A DNA stretch of 64,000 bases from Fimenecus sp964540535 (GTDB lineage: Bacteria; Bacillota; Clostridia; Oscillospirales; Acutalibacteraceae). The DNA lies in NCBI GenBank assembly GCA_964540535.1, contig CAZIMO010000007.1, forward strand, positions 1 through 64,000, read 5' to 3'. Under the pieces are notes generated by a model, which was given only the letters and a program-made list of their open reading frames with translations, was not told the DNA's origin and made no database searches. Below are positions 35,855 to 44,939 of the stretch, in pieces (within the stretch, counting starts at the first letter, position 1; every line of letters begins with the position of its first letter). The translations under genes were made by a program, and so were the position numbers.

Positions 35855-36718
35855 TTATAAAAACATAGTGCCGATACCCGAATCTGTGAGCATTTCTATC
35901 AAGATTGAGTGAGGTATTCTGCCGTCAATAATATGTGTACGCTTAACCCCTCGGCGAACAGCCTCAACACAGCAGTCGATTTTAGGAATCATACCGCCTT
36001 TGATTACGCCCTCACGCTTGAGCTTCGGTACTTCGCTGACATTTACAACATGAATTAAAGTACTTTCATCGTCTTTATCACGCAAAAGTCCGCGGACATC
36101 TGTCATAAGCAAAAGCTTTTCAGCACCGAGAGCCGACGCAATTTTCGCCGCCGCAATATCGGCATTTATGTTATAAACCTCGCCGTTCTCTCCGCCGCCC
36201 ACAGTTGAAATTACCGGAATATAATGCTGATCGAGAATACCGTTTATAAGGGTTGTGTCAACGCTGACAATATCGCCCACAAAACCTATGTCCTTATCCT
36301 CAACCTTTTTAGCCTTAATCATACCGTCGTCAAGTCCGCAAATACCGATTGCGTGGCCTCCGTGATGATGAAGAAGATTAACAAGTCTTTTGCTGACCTT
36401 ACCTGCAAGCACCATCTGCACAACATCAACGGTTTCTTCGTCTGTGTATCTAAGTCCGTCAACAAATTTTGATTCTTTGCCTATTTTGTTAAGAAGCTCG
36501 TTGATTTCCGGTCCGCCGCCATGCACAAGCACAACATTTATACCGACCGAACGCAGAAGAACGATGTCAGTCATAACGGCATCCTGCAAGTCCTCGTTTA
36601 TCATAGCGTTACCGCCGTATTTAATAACAACTGTTTTATTGTGATAATGCTGAATATACGGAAGAGCCTGTACAAGCACTTCACTGCGGTCAGCATGAGT
36701 AAGCTTTGAAATATCCAT
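35855..36718 (-). CDS. argB: Acetylglutamate kinase
   Basis: 287 aa from the ATG at 36718, with GGAG eight bases upstream; a GTG three codons earlier is within that ribosome binding site. Motifs: VVIKYGGNAM, VLVHGGGPEINELL, and GGMIPKIDCCVEAVRRGV at the C terminus. It phosphorylates N-acetylglutamate, usually the feedback-regulated step. An N-terminal helix (ADRSEVLVQALPYIQ) of the arginine-sensitive hexameric type is present, so arginine inhibition is likely. Confidence 0.95.
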   Translation of the reverse strand: MDISKLTHADRSEVLVQALPYIQHYHNKTVVIKYGGNAMINEDLQDAVMTDIVLLRSVGINVVLVHGGGPEINELLNKIGKESKFVDGLRYTDEETVDVVQMVLAGKVSKRLVNLLHHHGGHAIGICGLDDGMIKAKKVEDKDIGFVGDIVSVDTTLINGILDQHYIPVISTVGGGENGEVYNINADIAAAKIASALGAEKLLLMTDVRGLLRDKDDESTLIHVVNVSEVPKLKREGVIKGGMIPKIDCCVEAVRRGVKRTHIIDGRIPHSILIEMLTDSGIGTMFL

Positions 36719-36746
36719 AAATTTCACTCCAAACAGGTACTACCCA

Positions 36747-37961
36747 TTAGGTGCGGTAGTCGCCGTTGATTTTTACATATTCGTAAGTGAGGTCACAGCC
36801 GTATGCCGTGGCTGAAAAATCGCCGTCATTAAGAAAAACTATAATATAAACCTCATCTTCGATAAGCACTTTCTTTGCAATTTCTTCAGAAAATTCTATG
36901 CCTGCGCCGTTTTTGCAAACTGTGATTTCTCCGCCTGCTGATTTGAATGAAACATCAACTTTATTTACATCAATATACGCGCCTGCATAACCGAGAGCGC
37001 ACAGTATTCTGCCCCAATTTGCATCAGCGCCGAACATTGCCGCCTTAACAAGTGAAGAGCAGATTACGCTTTTTGCGCAAATTTTTGCAATTTCTTTAGA
37101 TTTAGCGCCGCTCACTTGGCATTCAACAAGCTTGGTAGCGCCTTCGCCGTCTTTCGCCATAAGCTTAACCAATTTTTCGCAGATTGCCGATAAGGCAGCA
37201 ACAAAAGCGTAATAATCATCATTCTCAGTTTCAATTCTTGCGTTTTCGCAAAGTCCCGACGCTAAAACCGCAACCGTATCGTTTGTTGATGTATCGCCGT
37301 CAACAGAAAGCATATTAAAGCTGTCTTTAACAACCTCTGAAAGTGCTTTTTTAAGCATTTTGGCTGAAATATCGGCGTCTGTTGTGATAAACCCAAGCAT
37401 CGTTGCCATATTGGGGTGAATCATACCGCTTCCCTTTGATATTGCGCCGATTTTACACTCTTTACCGCCCAGTTCAAAAGAAACTGCAAATTCTTTTTTC
37501 ACGGTATCGGTGGTCATAATCGCCTGAGCCGCATTGTCAGAGCCGTCTGTGCTCAATTCACTGACAAGCTGCGCCATACCGTTTGCAATAGGCTCAATAT
37601 TTATTGGCTGACCGATAACACCTGTTGAGGCAACAACAAAATCGGTCGGTTTAAGTCCTGTTGCCTTTGCTGTGATTTCGCACATCAACTCTGCCTTTTC
37701 AATACCGTCCGCATTGCAGGTATTGGCAATTCCGCTGTTGCAGATTACACCATAGGCCTTGCCGTCTTTAATGTTGTTACGGGTAACGGTGATGGGCGCG
37801 CCGTAAACAAGATTTTGCGTATAAACCGCCGCTGTATCGCACTCAACCTCACAAAGAATGAGTGCTAAATCTTTTTTTGATTTATTTTTACGAATTCCGC
37901 AGTGAATACCGCTTGCTTTGAAGCCTTTCGGTGCAGTAACACCGCCATTGATAAATTCCAT
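36747..37961 (-). CDS. argJ: Bifunctional ornithine acetyltransferase / N-acetylglutamate synthase
   Basis: 404 aa from the ATG at 37961, with GGTGA five bases upstream; an ATG at 37973 overlapping the argC stop is the alternative. The self-cleavage site is in HPNMATMLGF, where Thr becomes the N-terminal nucleophile of the beta chain. DGDTSTNDTV and GRILCALGYAGA are also typical. It recycles the acetyl group from acetylornithine to glutamate. Because no argA or argE is in the cluster, the cyclic pathway depends on it. Confidence 0.95.
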   Translation of the reverse strand: MEFINGGVTAPKGFKASGIHCGIRKNKSKKDLALILCEVECDTAAVYTQNLVYGAPITVTRNNIKDGKAYGVICNSGIANTCNADGIEKAELMCEITAKATGLKPTDFVVASTGVIGQPINIEPIANGMAQLVSELSTDGSDNAAQAIMTTDTVKKEFAVSFELGGKECKIGAISKGSGMIHPNMATMLGFITTDADISAKMLKKALSEVVKDSFNMLSVDGDTSTNDTVAVLASGLCENARIETENDDYYAFVAALSAICEKLVKLMAKDGEGATKLVECQVSGAKSKEIAKICAKSVICSSLVKAAMFGADANWGRILCALGYAGAYIDVNKVDVSFKSAGGEITVCKNGAGIEFSEEIAKKVLIEDEVYIIVFLNDGDFSATAYGCDLTYEYVKINGDYRT

Positions 37962-37972
37962 ACTGTTCACCA

Positions 37973-38905
37973 TTATAAATTTAATTGAAATTCGGGTTTA
38001 TTTCCCATTTTTACATTCAGACACTGAATCGCCGCACCGCTGGCTCCTTTGCCCAAATTGTCATATCTTGCGATTAAAAGAATTCTGTCGTCATTTCCGC
38101 AAACCGTGATTTCCATACCGTCATTTTCGCTTAATTTATTACCTGCGATAAATCCGTTCTCGTCAATGCTCTCTTTATACATTACAATGTCAGAATTGTA
38201 TTTGTCCTTGTAAAGAGCCTTAATATCATCAACAGTTTTGCCGTTTTGCAAGTCCTTTTTAAAAATCGGCACTGTCATAACCATACCGCTGAAATAATCG
38301 CAGATATATGGGCTGAAAATAGGTTCGTTATCAAGACCCGAAATTGCTTTCATCTCTTTTAAATGCTTGTGCTGTTGGGTAAGCGCATATTCACGGGGAG
38401 CATCAAGAAGATAATCTCTTTCAGCGTTTTCATACTGTGCAATTCCGTTTTTGCCGGCACCGCTGTATCCCGAAATTGCATGACAGGCAATGCAGATATC
38501 CTTACTCACAATTCCTGCGTCAACAAGGGGCTTTACAAGCGCTATAAATCCGCTTGCGTAACAGCCGGGGACTGCAATTCTTTTTGAATTTATCAGCTTA
38601 TCCTCAAATTCCTTTGAAAGCTCGGGAAATCCGTAGGCCCAACCCTCGTTAGTTCTGTGTGCGGTTGATGTATCAATCACCACTGTTGTATTGTTTTCAA
38701 TAAGGCTTACCGCCTCAACTGCCGCCGCATCGGGAAGGCACAAAAACGCTACATCGGCGCTGTTCAGCGCTTCTTTTCGGGCATTTATATCTTTTCTTAA
38801 ATTTTCAGAAAGAGTTATAAGCTCTATATCATCTCTTTTTTCAAGACGGTCAAATATTTTAAGTCCTGTTGTTCCTTGGCTTCCGTCAATGAATATCTTG
38901 GTCAT
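37973..38905 (-). CDS. argC: N-acetyl-gamma-glutamyl-phosphate reductase, type 2
   Basis: 310 aa, the shorter type 2 form. IDGSQGTTGLKIFDRL binds NADP, the catalytic Cys is in IAVPGCYASGF, and HAISGYSGAGKN follows. It reduces acetylglutamyl phosphate to the semialdehyde. Its TAA overlaps an ATG of argJ by one base. The start at 38905 follows GGAGGA at the expected distance. Confidence 0.94.
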   Translation of the reverse strand: MTKIFIDGSQGTTGLKIFDRLEKRDDIELITLSENLRKDINARKEALNSADVAFLCLPDAAAVEAVSLIENNTTVVIDTSTAHRTNEGWAYGFPELSKEFEDKLINSKRIAVPGCYASGFIALVKPLVDAGIVSKDICIACHAISGYSGAGKNGIAQYENAERDYLLDAPREYALTQQHKHLKEMKAISGLDNEPIFSPYICDYFSGMVMTVPIFKKDLQNGKTVDDIKALYKDKYNSDIVMYKESIDENGFIAGNKLSENDGMEITVCGNDDRILLIARYDNLGKGASGAAIQCLNVKMGNKPEFQLNL

Positions 38906-38933
38906 ATATTGAAAATCCTCCGTATAAGTCGGT

Positions 38934-40316
38934 TTATTTATTTAAATTTCTTATACGCTCAACCTGCGCAAGAACATTCTGCGGCGCAGGACCGCCCAAT
39001 GATGTTCGGTCATTCACGCATTTATCAAGGTTTATTGCGTCAAAAACACCCTCATCAAAAACATCGCAAACCGCTTTGTACTCTTCAAGTGGAAGTGTTT
39101 CAAGCGTAAGCCCTTTTTTAATGCAAAGAGCCACCAACTCGCCTGTTGCTTTGTATGCGTCACGGAAAGGTATTCCCTTACCCACAAGGTAATCGGCGCA
39201 ATCAGTTGCGTTTATAAATCCGCCTGCCGCCGCTTTTCTCATATTTTCGGGAAGCGCCGTCATAGTGTCAAGCATAGGTATAAATGCAGTAAGGCACATT
39301 TTTACGGTATCAAAAGCATCAAAAATAGCTTCTTTATCTTCCTGCATATCCTTATTATAAGCAAGGGGCAAGCCTTTCATCATTGTAAGAAGCGTTGTTA
39401 AATCGCCGAAAACTCTGCCCGATTTACCTCTGATAAGCTCTGTAATATCGGGATTTTTCTTTTGGGGCATAATTGACGAGCCTGTTGAAAATGCGTCGTC
39501 AAGCTCAACAAACTTAAATTCCCAAGAACACCAAAGCACAATTTCTTCAGAAAAGCGTGAAAGATGAACCATAATTATTGAAAGAACAGAGGCAAGCTCA
39601 ATGCAGAAATCACGGTCTGAAACCGAATCAAGCGAATTCTGCATAGCGCCGTTAAAGCCCAGTGCTTTTGCCGTCATTTCACGGTCGGTATTATATGTAG
39701 TGCCTGCCAATGCGCAAGCACCGAGAGGCGAATAATTCATTCTGTCCGATGCCTGAAGAAGTCTTTCTTTGTCACGCATAAGCATTTCAGCATATGCCAT
39801 TAAATGATGCCCGAATGTTATGGGCTGCGCGCGCTGAAGATGTGTGTAGCCGGGCATAACTGCGTCTGAATACTGCTCCGCCTTTTTGCAAAGCACATCG
39901 ACAAGCTCTGTAAGCTGCGCATAAAGCGCGTCGCACTCGTGGCGAAGATAAAGGCGAATGTCAACTGCAACTTGGTCGTTACGGCTTCTTGCAGTGTGAA
40001 GTCTTTTGCCTGCCGAGCCTATTCTTGATGTAAGCTCGCCCTCAACAAATGTATGAATATCCTCGGCATTGGGGTCGATTTCTAATTCTCCGCTTTCAAT
40101 TTCCGCCTTAATTGCCTTTAACCCGTCGGTAATAGCGGTTAAATCTTCTGCTGAGATAATGCCCTGCGCACAAAGCATTGCCGCATGTGCCAAGCTGCCG
40201 TCAATATCCTCTTTATACATACGGCTGTCAAATTTTATTGAAGAGTTAAAATCATTTGTTTTAGGGTCAATTTCTTTTGAAAATCTGCCTTTCCAGAGCT
40301 GCATTTCAATCGCCAT
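38934..40316 (-). CDS. argH: Argininosuccinate lyase
   Basis: 460 aa. The fumarase/aspartase-superfamily signature is GSSIMPQKKNPDITELIRG, and TARSRNDQVA is also present. It splits argininosuccinate to arginine and fumarate. The start is uncertain: ATG at 40316 is only two bases after AAAGG, while ATG at 40304 (MQLWKGRFSKEID) is about 14 bases away. A short repeat element (40337-40437) lies immediately upstream, between argG and argH, and may have disturbed the original start region. Confidence 0.94.
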   Translation of the reverse strand: MAIEMQLWKGRFSKEIDPKTNDFNSSIKFDSRMYKEDIDGSLAHAAMLCAQGIISAEDLTAITDGLKAIKAEIESGELEIDPNAEDIHTFVEGELTSRIGSAGKRLHTARSRNDQVAVDIRLYLRHECDALYAQLTELVDVLCKKAEQYSDAVMPGYTHLQRAQPITFGHHLMAYAEMLMRDKERLLQASDRMNYSPLGACALAGTTYNTDREMTAKALGFNGAMQNSLDSVSDRDFCIELASVLSIIMVHLSRFSEEIVLWCSWEFKFVELDDAFSTGSSIMPQKKNPDITELIRGKSGRVFGDLTTLLTMMKGLPLAYNKDMQEDKEAIFDAFDTVKMCLTAFIPMLDTMTALPENMRKAAAGGFINATDCADYLVGKGIPFRDAYKATGELVALCIKKGLTLETLPLEEYKAVCDVFDEGVFDAINLDKCVNDRTSLGGPAPQNVLAQVERIRNLNK

Positions 40317-40336
40317 ATCCTTTCGGTTTATTTTTC

Positions 40337-40437
40337 AAGGTGACGGCGGGCGGACTGACTCCCCTCAATGTTGAAAGTTTGAAAAGCCGCCGTAATTGGG
40401 ATTTTCGGCATATCGTGTTCAACTTCCGTAACCTTAA
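40337..40437 (-). repeat. Dispersed element, copy 4 (internally deleted, inverted)
   Basis: Ends AAGGTGACGG and CCGTAACCTTAA surround about 80 bp that match only the left third of copy 1 (ATGCCGAAAAT, ATTACGGCGGC and TTTCAACATTGA, read on the minus strand). It lies inside the arg operon, so it must be transcribed with argG-argH. Confidence 0.78.
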
Positions 40438-40511
40438 TTAGCAGAATACGACAAAGAGCAAAAATGCCCTTTGCCGTTAAAATCTTTTAACAAAAATTAT
40501 AATTCTAAATT

Positions 40512-41747
40512 TTAGTTATTCTCGTTTCTCTGTTTGTCAAGCAATGCCTTTACCTTGATTGAGAGACCGAAGAGGTTGATAAAGCCTGCTGAATCCTTTT
40601 GGTCATATGCGCCGCCGTCGTCGCCGAATGACGCAACATTTTCATCATAAAGAGAATAAGGAGAAGTAATACCTGCGTTGATGATATTGCCCTTATAAAG
40701 CTTCAGCTTTACATCGCCTGTAACTGTTTTCTGTGTTTCGTCAACAAAAGCCGAAAGAGCCTCACGAAGAGGAGTGAACCAAAGTCCGTTGTATACAAGC
40801 TCGCCGAATTTCTGTGCTACAAGCTTTTTGTAATGTGAGGTTTCACGGTCAAGCGTAATCATCTCAAGAAGCTCGTGCGCCTTGTAAAGAATTGCGCCGC
40901 CGGGAGTTTCATATACGCCGCGGCTCTTCATACCTACAAGACGGTTTTCAACAATATCAAGAAGTCCTATGCCGTTTGCGCCGCCAAGCTCATTAAGCTT
41001 TTCGACAATTGCGAGAGCCTTCATTTCTGTGCCGTCAACAGCTGTGGGAACACCCTGTTCAAAATGAAGTGTAACATAAGTGGGTTCATCGGGAGCCTGT
41101 TCGGGAGCAACGCCCAGCTCAAGGAAGCCTTCTTTTGAATACATAGGCTCGTTTGCAGGGTCTTCAAGGTCAAGACCTTCATGAGAAAGGTGCCAAACAT
41201 TCTTATCCTTTGAATAGTTTGTTTCACGGTTGATTTTAAGAGGAATGTTATGCGCCTCGGCATACTCAATTTCTTCTTCACGAGACTTAATATTCCACTC
41301 ACGCCAAGGAGCAATAATTGCCATTTCGGGAGCGAAAGCCTTAAGTGTAAGCTCAAAACGAACTTGGTCGTTACCCTTGCCTGTACAGCCATGACAAATT
41401 GCGTCTGCGCCCTCTTTGATTGCAATTTCTGCAAGACCCTTTGCAATGCAGGGACGTGCGTGAGATGTACCGAGAAGATATTCTTCATACTCTGCGCCTG
41501 CTTTAAGGCAGGGCCAAATGTAATCTTCAACATACTCGTCTTTTAAATCAAGAACATAAAGCTTTGAAGCGCCTGTTGCGAGCGCTTTCTCTTCAAGTCC
41601 GTCAAGCTCGGTGCCTTGACCCACATCGCCCGAAACTGCGATAACCTCACAGTTATTGTAATTCTCTTTAAGCCAAGGAATGATGATTGATGTGTCCAGA
41701 CCGCCTGAATAAGCTAAAACTACCTTTTTAATATCCTTTTTATCCAT
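40512..41747 (-). CDS. argG: Argininosuccinate synthase
   Basis: 411 aa from the ATG at 41747, GGAGGAA seven bases upstream. The ATP pyrophosphatase loop is VVLAYSGGLDTS at the N terminus; CHGCTGKGNDQVRFE and ETPGGAILYKAHE are also typical. It joins citrulline and aspartate. It is first in the arginine operon argG-H-C-J-B-D-F. A promoter (41815-41842) and ArgR-like boxes upstream point to repression by arginine. Confidence 0.96.
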   Translation of the reverse strand: MDKKDIKKVVLAYSGGLDTSIIIPWLKENYNNCEVIAVSGDVGQGTELDGLEEKALATGASKLYVLDLKDEYVEDYIWPCLKAGAEYEEYLLGTSHARPCIAKGLAEIAIKEGADAICHGCTGKGNDQVRFELTLKAFAPEMAIIAPWREWNIKSREEEIEYAEAHNIPLKINRETNYSKDKNVWHLSHEGLDLEDPANEPMYSKEGFLELGVAPEQAPDEPTYVTLHFEQGVPTAVDGTEMKALAIVEKLNELGGANGIGLLDIVENRLVGMKSRGVYETPGGAILYKAHELLEMITLDRETSHYKKLVAQKFGELVYNGLWFTPLREALSAFVDETQKTVTGDVKLKLYKGNIINAGITSPYSLYDENVASFGDDGGAYDQKDSAGFINLFGLSIKVKALLDKQRNENN

Positions 41748-41814
41748 TGTATATTCCTCCGAAAAAACGGCATTTCTTTTGTGCAAACTGCCGTATAAAT
41801 TTTGAACAAGATAT

Positions 41815-41842
41815 ATTATACACATAAATTTCATTAAATCAA
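41815..41842 (-). promoter_or_regulatory. Promoter of the arginine operon
   Basis: On the minus strand TTGATT (41837-41842) and TATAAT (41815-41820) with a 16-bp spacer, about 60 bases before the argG ATG. Confidence 0.7.
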
Positions 41843-41870
41843 GTGTTTTTGCATATTTTTTTCAATAATT

Positions 41871-41958
41871 TTGTATTTTTATTCATAAATCCTGTATTTT
41901 TATGAATTTATATTCATTTTTATACATCTATTCACTGTATTATGTATAAAAATAAGCA
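41871..41958 (-). promoter_or_regulatory. Cluster of ARG-box-like ArgR sites
   Basis: Four sites resemble the 18-bp ARG box (TGAATAAAAAT-TACA type): 41871-41886 (TGTATTTTTATTCA), 41893-41906 (TGTATTTTTATGAA), 41911-41926 (TATTCATTTTTATACA) and 41943-41958 (TGTATAAAAATAAGCA). They lie upstream of the -35, from about 30 to 115 bp away, where ArgR/AhrC could loop or bind cooperatively. No argR gene is in the window. Confidence 0.65.
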
Positions 41959-41969
41959 TTTTATAAAGC

Positions 41970-42005
41970 AAAAATAAACAGCGGAGCAGTTTATTTGCCC
42001 CGCTG
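41970..42005 (-). terminator. Terminator after the 584-aa membrane protein gene
   Basis: On the minus strand CAGCGGGGC-AAATAAACT-GCTCCGCTG is followed by TTTATTTT, 15 bases past the stop. Confidence 0.75.
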
Positions 42006-42019
42006 AACCTATTTGTGTT

Positions 42020-43774
42020 TTATTTTACCGAATTTACGCTTATAATTTCGCCCTTTACCTCTTTATCAACAACAAAGGTAATACTGTCGCCAACATTGAG
42101 AATTACAATCTTTTCAGCATCTTTCACTGCTACCTTATAATATGAAGCATTATCGGCAAGTTTGATATAGAAATAAGTTTCGCCGCCTGTAATCACACTA
42201 CGGATTTCTTCAACCGTACCTGTTACATCAACAGTTTCAATCTTAGGCGTATCAGTTGCATTATCCTGACCCATTGAATCAACATCAACTACAACGCTTA
42301 CGCCGTTCTTTTTAAGCTCGGCTGCATAATTTTCAGTACATTCTGCAAGGCTTGAGCCTACGCCTACAACGGTTGACTGCTTAACATTAACCATTGCATA
42401 CATTTTAACAAGCTGGCTTGAATCTTTAAGAGCCATAAAATATGTTGGCTCACTGCTTACATTAAGAAGAATAGGGAATGTTGCAGTGTAACCGTACTGC
42501 TGAACCTTACCCTGTGCAGATGTTCTTGCGGTATCTTCAAGAGCGCCCGAAACTTGATAATAATTTGCCTCTTTGGTTCTCTGATTGATAAGAACAAATC
42601 CGATAATGGATTGGTCAGAGCTTATTGAGGTTACGCCTGTATACATATAAACATCGTCGTTAATAGCGAGATAATTATAGCCCGATGAGGTAACTCTTAC
42701 ATTTTCCTGACCGATGATTGAGTTCCAGAATCCGTTATTGTATTTGCCGTAGTAGTTATACTGCTGATTAACAATATCTGCTGAATAAATACGGTCAAGC
42801 CACTGATATTCTTTATCTGTTACGAACTTGTCGGTAGGAAGCTTTGTTGTTCCGTCAAGGCTTGTTGAAATAAGGGTTGTATCACCGGTTATTGAATCAA
42901 CAATAACTGCGCCTACTACATCTGTACCGCCGAAAAGACCGATCGTCTTATCAAGCACGGGAACAATCCAATAAGGTCTGCCGCTGTCGTCAATTTCAAA
43001 TGACGGCTCGTCAAGAAGAAGCGACGGATACTTAAAACGCACATGGCGGATAAGGTATTCGTTAAAATGTTCAGCAGGAGAATACTTCATACCCTCCGGA
43101 AGTCTTACTGTTTCGGCCTTTTGTGTAGTCATATCAACAATGATATATGCGGGAATACCGTCTTTTGTATTTTTAATCCATTTGAAAATATCGCCGTAAT
43201 CAAGCGACTGAACACGAACAGGAGTTCCGTTATAGTTAATCTGTGTTGAGTAATAACTGTTTACAGTGAACTGCGAAACATAATCTGAAAGTTCACCGAG
43301 AGCACGGGTAGCAATCATATTTGAAGATTCCTTATCAAGACGGGGAACGCTTGAAAAGTCAATTTCAGCAATCTCTTCTGCAAAGTCGCCCTCTTTTACA
43401 TTGATGATCTTTGAATAATCCTTTGCGCGGAAAATTGCCGCACCTGTAAGATAACCGATACCCACAACAACTGCGAGAACCAAAATGAGCGCAATGGGAA
43501 TTTTCACCTTGTTTTTTGCATATTCCATATATTCGGGACGGAAATATGCCTTTGAAACGATACCGAAAATACCGATATATGCAACAATAACAATAGCAAT
43601 ATAAAGGTAAAGCTCAAGCGCCTTGGGGTTAAGTGCAGGAAGCATAAAATAATAAACAGCCGCCGCAATAACTGCCGTAAGCACAAGGCTTATTATCACT
43701 CTTTTGAGTGTACTGCCGCTCGGCTCAACGCTTTTTGCTTTTTTGCCGCCGAAATCAACATTGATTGGGTCCAT
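42020..43774 (-). CDS. Membrane-anchored protein of unknown function
   Basis: 584 aa. A short cytoplasmic N terminus is followed by three predicted membrane helices (about 25-45, 55-75 and 92-112) and a ~470-aa region that is rich in Tyr and beta-type sequence and is probably extracytoplasmic. I see no catalytic motif. FEIDDSGRPYWIVPVLDKTI and later segments look like repeated sheet-forming units; a C-terminal module (about 525-584, VTGTVEEIRSVITGGETYFY) resembles a small OB-like fold. I do not recognise the family. It stands in its own unit with a terminator behind it and nth upstream on the same strand. Confidence 0.75.
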   Translation of the reverse strand: MDPINVDFGGKKAKSVEPSGSTLKRVIISLVLTAVIAAAVYYFMLPALNPKALELYLYIAIVIVAYIGIFGIVSKAYFRPEYMEYAKNKVKIPIALILVLAVVVGIGYLTGAAIFRAKDYSKIINVKEGDFAEEIAEIDFSSVPRLDKESSNMIATRALGELSDYVSQFTVNSYYSTQINYNGTPVRVQSLDYGDIFKWIKNTKDGIPAYIIVDMTTQKAETVRLPEGMKYSPAEHFNEYLIRHVRFKYPSLLLDEPSFEIDDSGRPYWIVPVLDKTIGLFGGTDVVGAVIVDSITGDTTLISTSLDGTTKLPTDKFVTDKEYQWLDRIYSADIVNQQYNYYGKYNNGFWNSIIGQENVRVTSSGYNYLAINDDVYMYTGVTSISSDQSIIGFVLINQRTKEANYYQVSGALEDTARTSAQGKVQQYGYTATFPILLNVSSEPTYFMALKDSSQLVKMYAMVNVKQSTVVGVGSSLAECTENYAAELKKNGVSVVVDVDSMGQDNATDTPKIETVDVTGTVEEIRSVITGGETYFYIKLADNASYYKVAVKDAEKIVILNVGDSITFVVDKEVKGEIISVNSVK

Positions 43775-43834
43775 AAAAAAATTACCTCATTTTTCATAAT
43801 TTTAAACAAAGGGAAAACCCTGTTATTTAACAAA

Positions 43835-44461
43835 TTAAATTATTTTTTTGCAGTATTCGCTTGCAGAGCATTTTTCGCAATAAGCCTTACGCGCCGTACA
43901 GACTGCTCTGCCGTGCAAAACACATCTGTGGCAGAATTTATTGCTTTCTTCCGGCGGAAGAATAAGGCGAAGCTCTGCTTCAACCTTTTTAGGGTCTTTT
44001 GTGTCCACAAGCCCCATTCTGTTGGTAAGTCTTATCAAATGAGTATCTGCCACAACAGCAGGCTTGCCGTAAACATCGCCCACAATCAGATTGGCAGTTT
44101 TTCTGCCGACGCCCTGAAGCGATGTCAAATCTTCAATATTATCGGGTACAACTCCGCCGAAGCGGTCGCGCACTCCCCTTGCCATTTCAATTATATCCCT
44201 TGCTTTGCCGTGATAAAATCCGCAGGAGTGAATAATATCTTCAATATCCCGAACATCGGCATTTACATAATCGTCAAGAGTTTTGTATTTTGCAAAAAGC
44301 GCAGGAGTTACAAGGTTTACACGTGCGTCAGTACATTGTGCCGAAAGTCTTGTTGCCACCAAAAGCTCAAAAGGATTTTCAGCCGTCAGACTGCACAGAG
44401 CGTCTGGATATTCATTTTTAAGAGCGTCTACAAGCTGTTTTGCGCGTTCCTTTTTAGTCAT
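43835..44461 (-). CDS. nth: Endonuclease III
   Basis: 208 aa, normal length. The helix-hairpin-helix is LQGVGRKTANLIVGDVYG with the catalytic Lys, the catalytic Asp is in VVADTHLIRLTNRMG, and the [4Fe-4S] loop is C-x6-C-x2-C-x5-C near the C terminus (VCTARKAYCEKCSASEYC). It removes oxidised pyrimidines from DNA. It starts three bases after the small XRE gene. Confidence 0.95.
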   Translation of the reverse strand: MTKKERAKQLVDALKNEYPDALCSLTAENPFELLVATRLSAQCTDARVNLVTPALFAKYKTLDDYVNADVRDIEDIIHSCGFYHGKARDIIEMARGVRDRFGGVVPDNIEDLTSLQGVGRKTANLIVGDVYGKPAVVADTHLIRLTNRMGLVDTKDPKKVEAELRLILPPEESNKFCHRCVLHGRAVCTARKAYCEKCSASEYCKKII

Positions 44462-44464
44462 AGC

Positions 44465-44689
44465 TTACTCCGGATAATTCATATTTTTCGGCAAATCTAA
44501 AAGATAATCTGCCGACACATTAAAAAACTTGCACAAGGCCTTTATATCGGCAAGCGACGGCTCGGTTGTGCCTGTTTCCATAAACGAAACCTTGCGTTGG
44601 GTAATGCCCAAAGCGTTAGCAAGATCTTTTTGCGTTATTGTAGGGATTTTTGCACATCTCAGATACTTTAATCTTTCACTGAATTCCAT
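44465..44689 (-). CDS. Small XRE-family DNA-binding protein
   Basis: 74 aa, almost only a helix-turn-helix: TQKDLANALGITQRKVSFME, then PSLADIKALCKFFNVSADYL. Its product could regulate its own unit with nth. The ribosome binding site is weak. No partner toxin is seen. Confidence 0.82.
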   Translation of the reverse strand: MEFSERLKYLRCAKIPTITQKDLANALGITQRKVSFMETGTTEPSLADIKALCKFFNVSADYLLDLPKNMNYPE

Positions 44690-44786
44690 TCTTTAATACA
44701 CCCTCATATCTGTGTCTTTAAAAAGACTGCAGCTATATTACCACAAAAACTGCTTAATTTAAAGTCATAGAATAAAAATAACTATA

Positions 44787-44854
44787 CAAAGTTTTCATAA
44801 AAACTTTGTGAGATTTTACAAGAGTTTTCAACAATTTGTGTATAGACACAAATT
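44787..44854. promoter_or_regulatory. Two perfect inverted repeats before the flavin reductase promoter
   Basis: CAAAGTTTT-CAT-AAAAACTTTG (44787-44808) and AATTTGTGT-ATAG-ACACAAATT (44833-44854) lie between the divergent XRE and flavin reductase genes. The second ends 17 bp before the -35 box. They look like binding sites for a dimeric regulator, possibly the XRE protein. Confidence 0.5.
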
Positions 44855-44871
44855 ATCTATACACTTTTCTG

Positions 44872-44900
44872 TTGTATTTTCGGTATTTCGGGTATATAAT
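44872..44900 (+). promoter_or_regulatory. Promoter of the flavin reductase gene
   Basis: TTGTAT (44872-44877) and TATAAT (44895-44900) with a 17-bp spacer. Confidence 0.75.
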
Positions 44901-44939
44901 TTAATAAAGACAAAAGATTTTTACAGTGAGGTATTAAAT

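Noticed and set aside
41748..42019. T-box or arginine riboswitch before argG
   Set aside because: No T-box sequence (TGGNACCGCG) or specifier structure is present; ARG-box-like sites and a close promoter explain the region.
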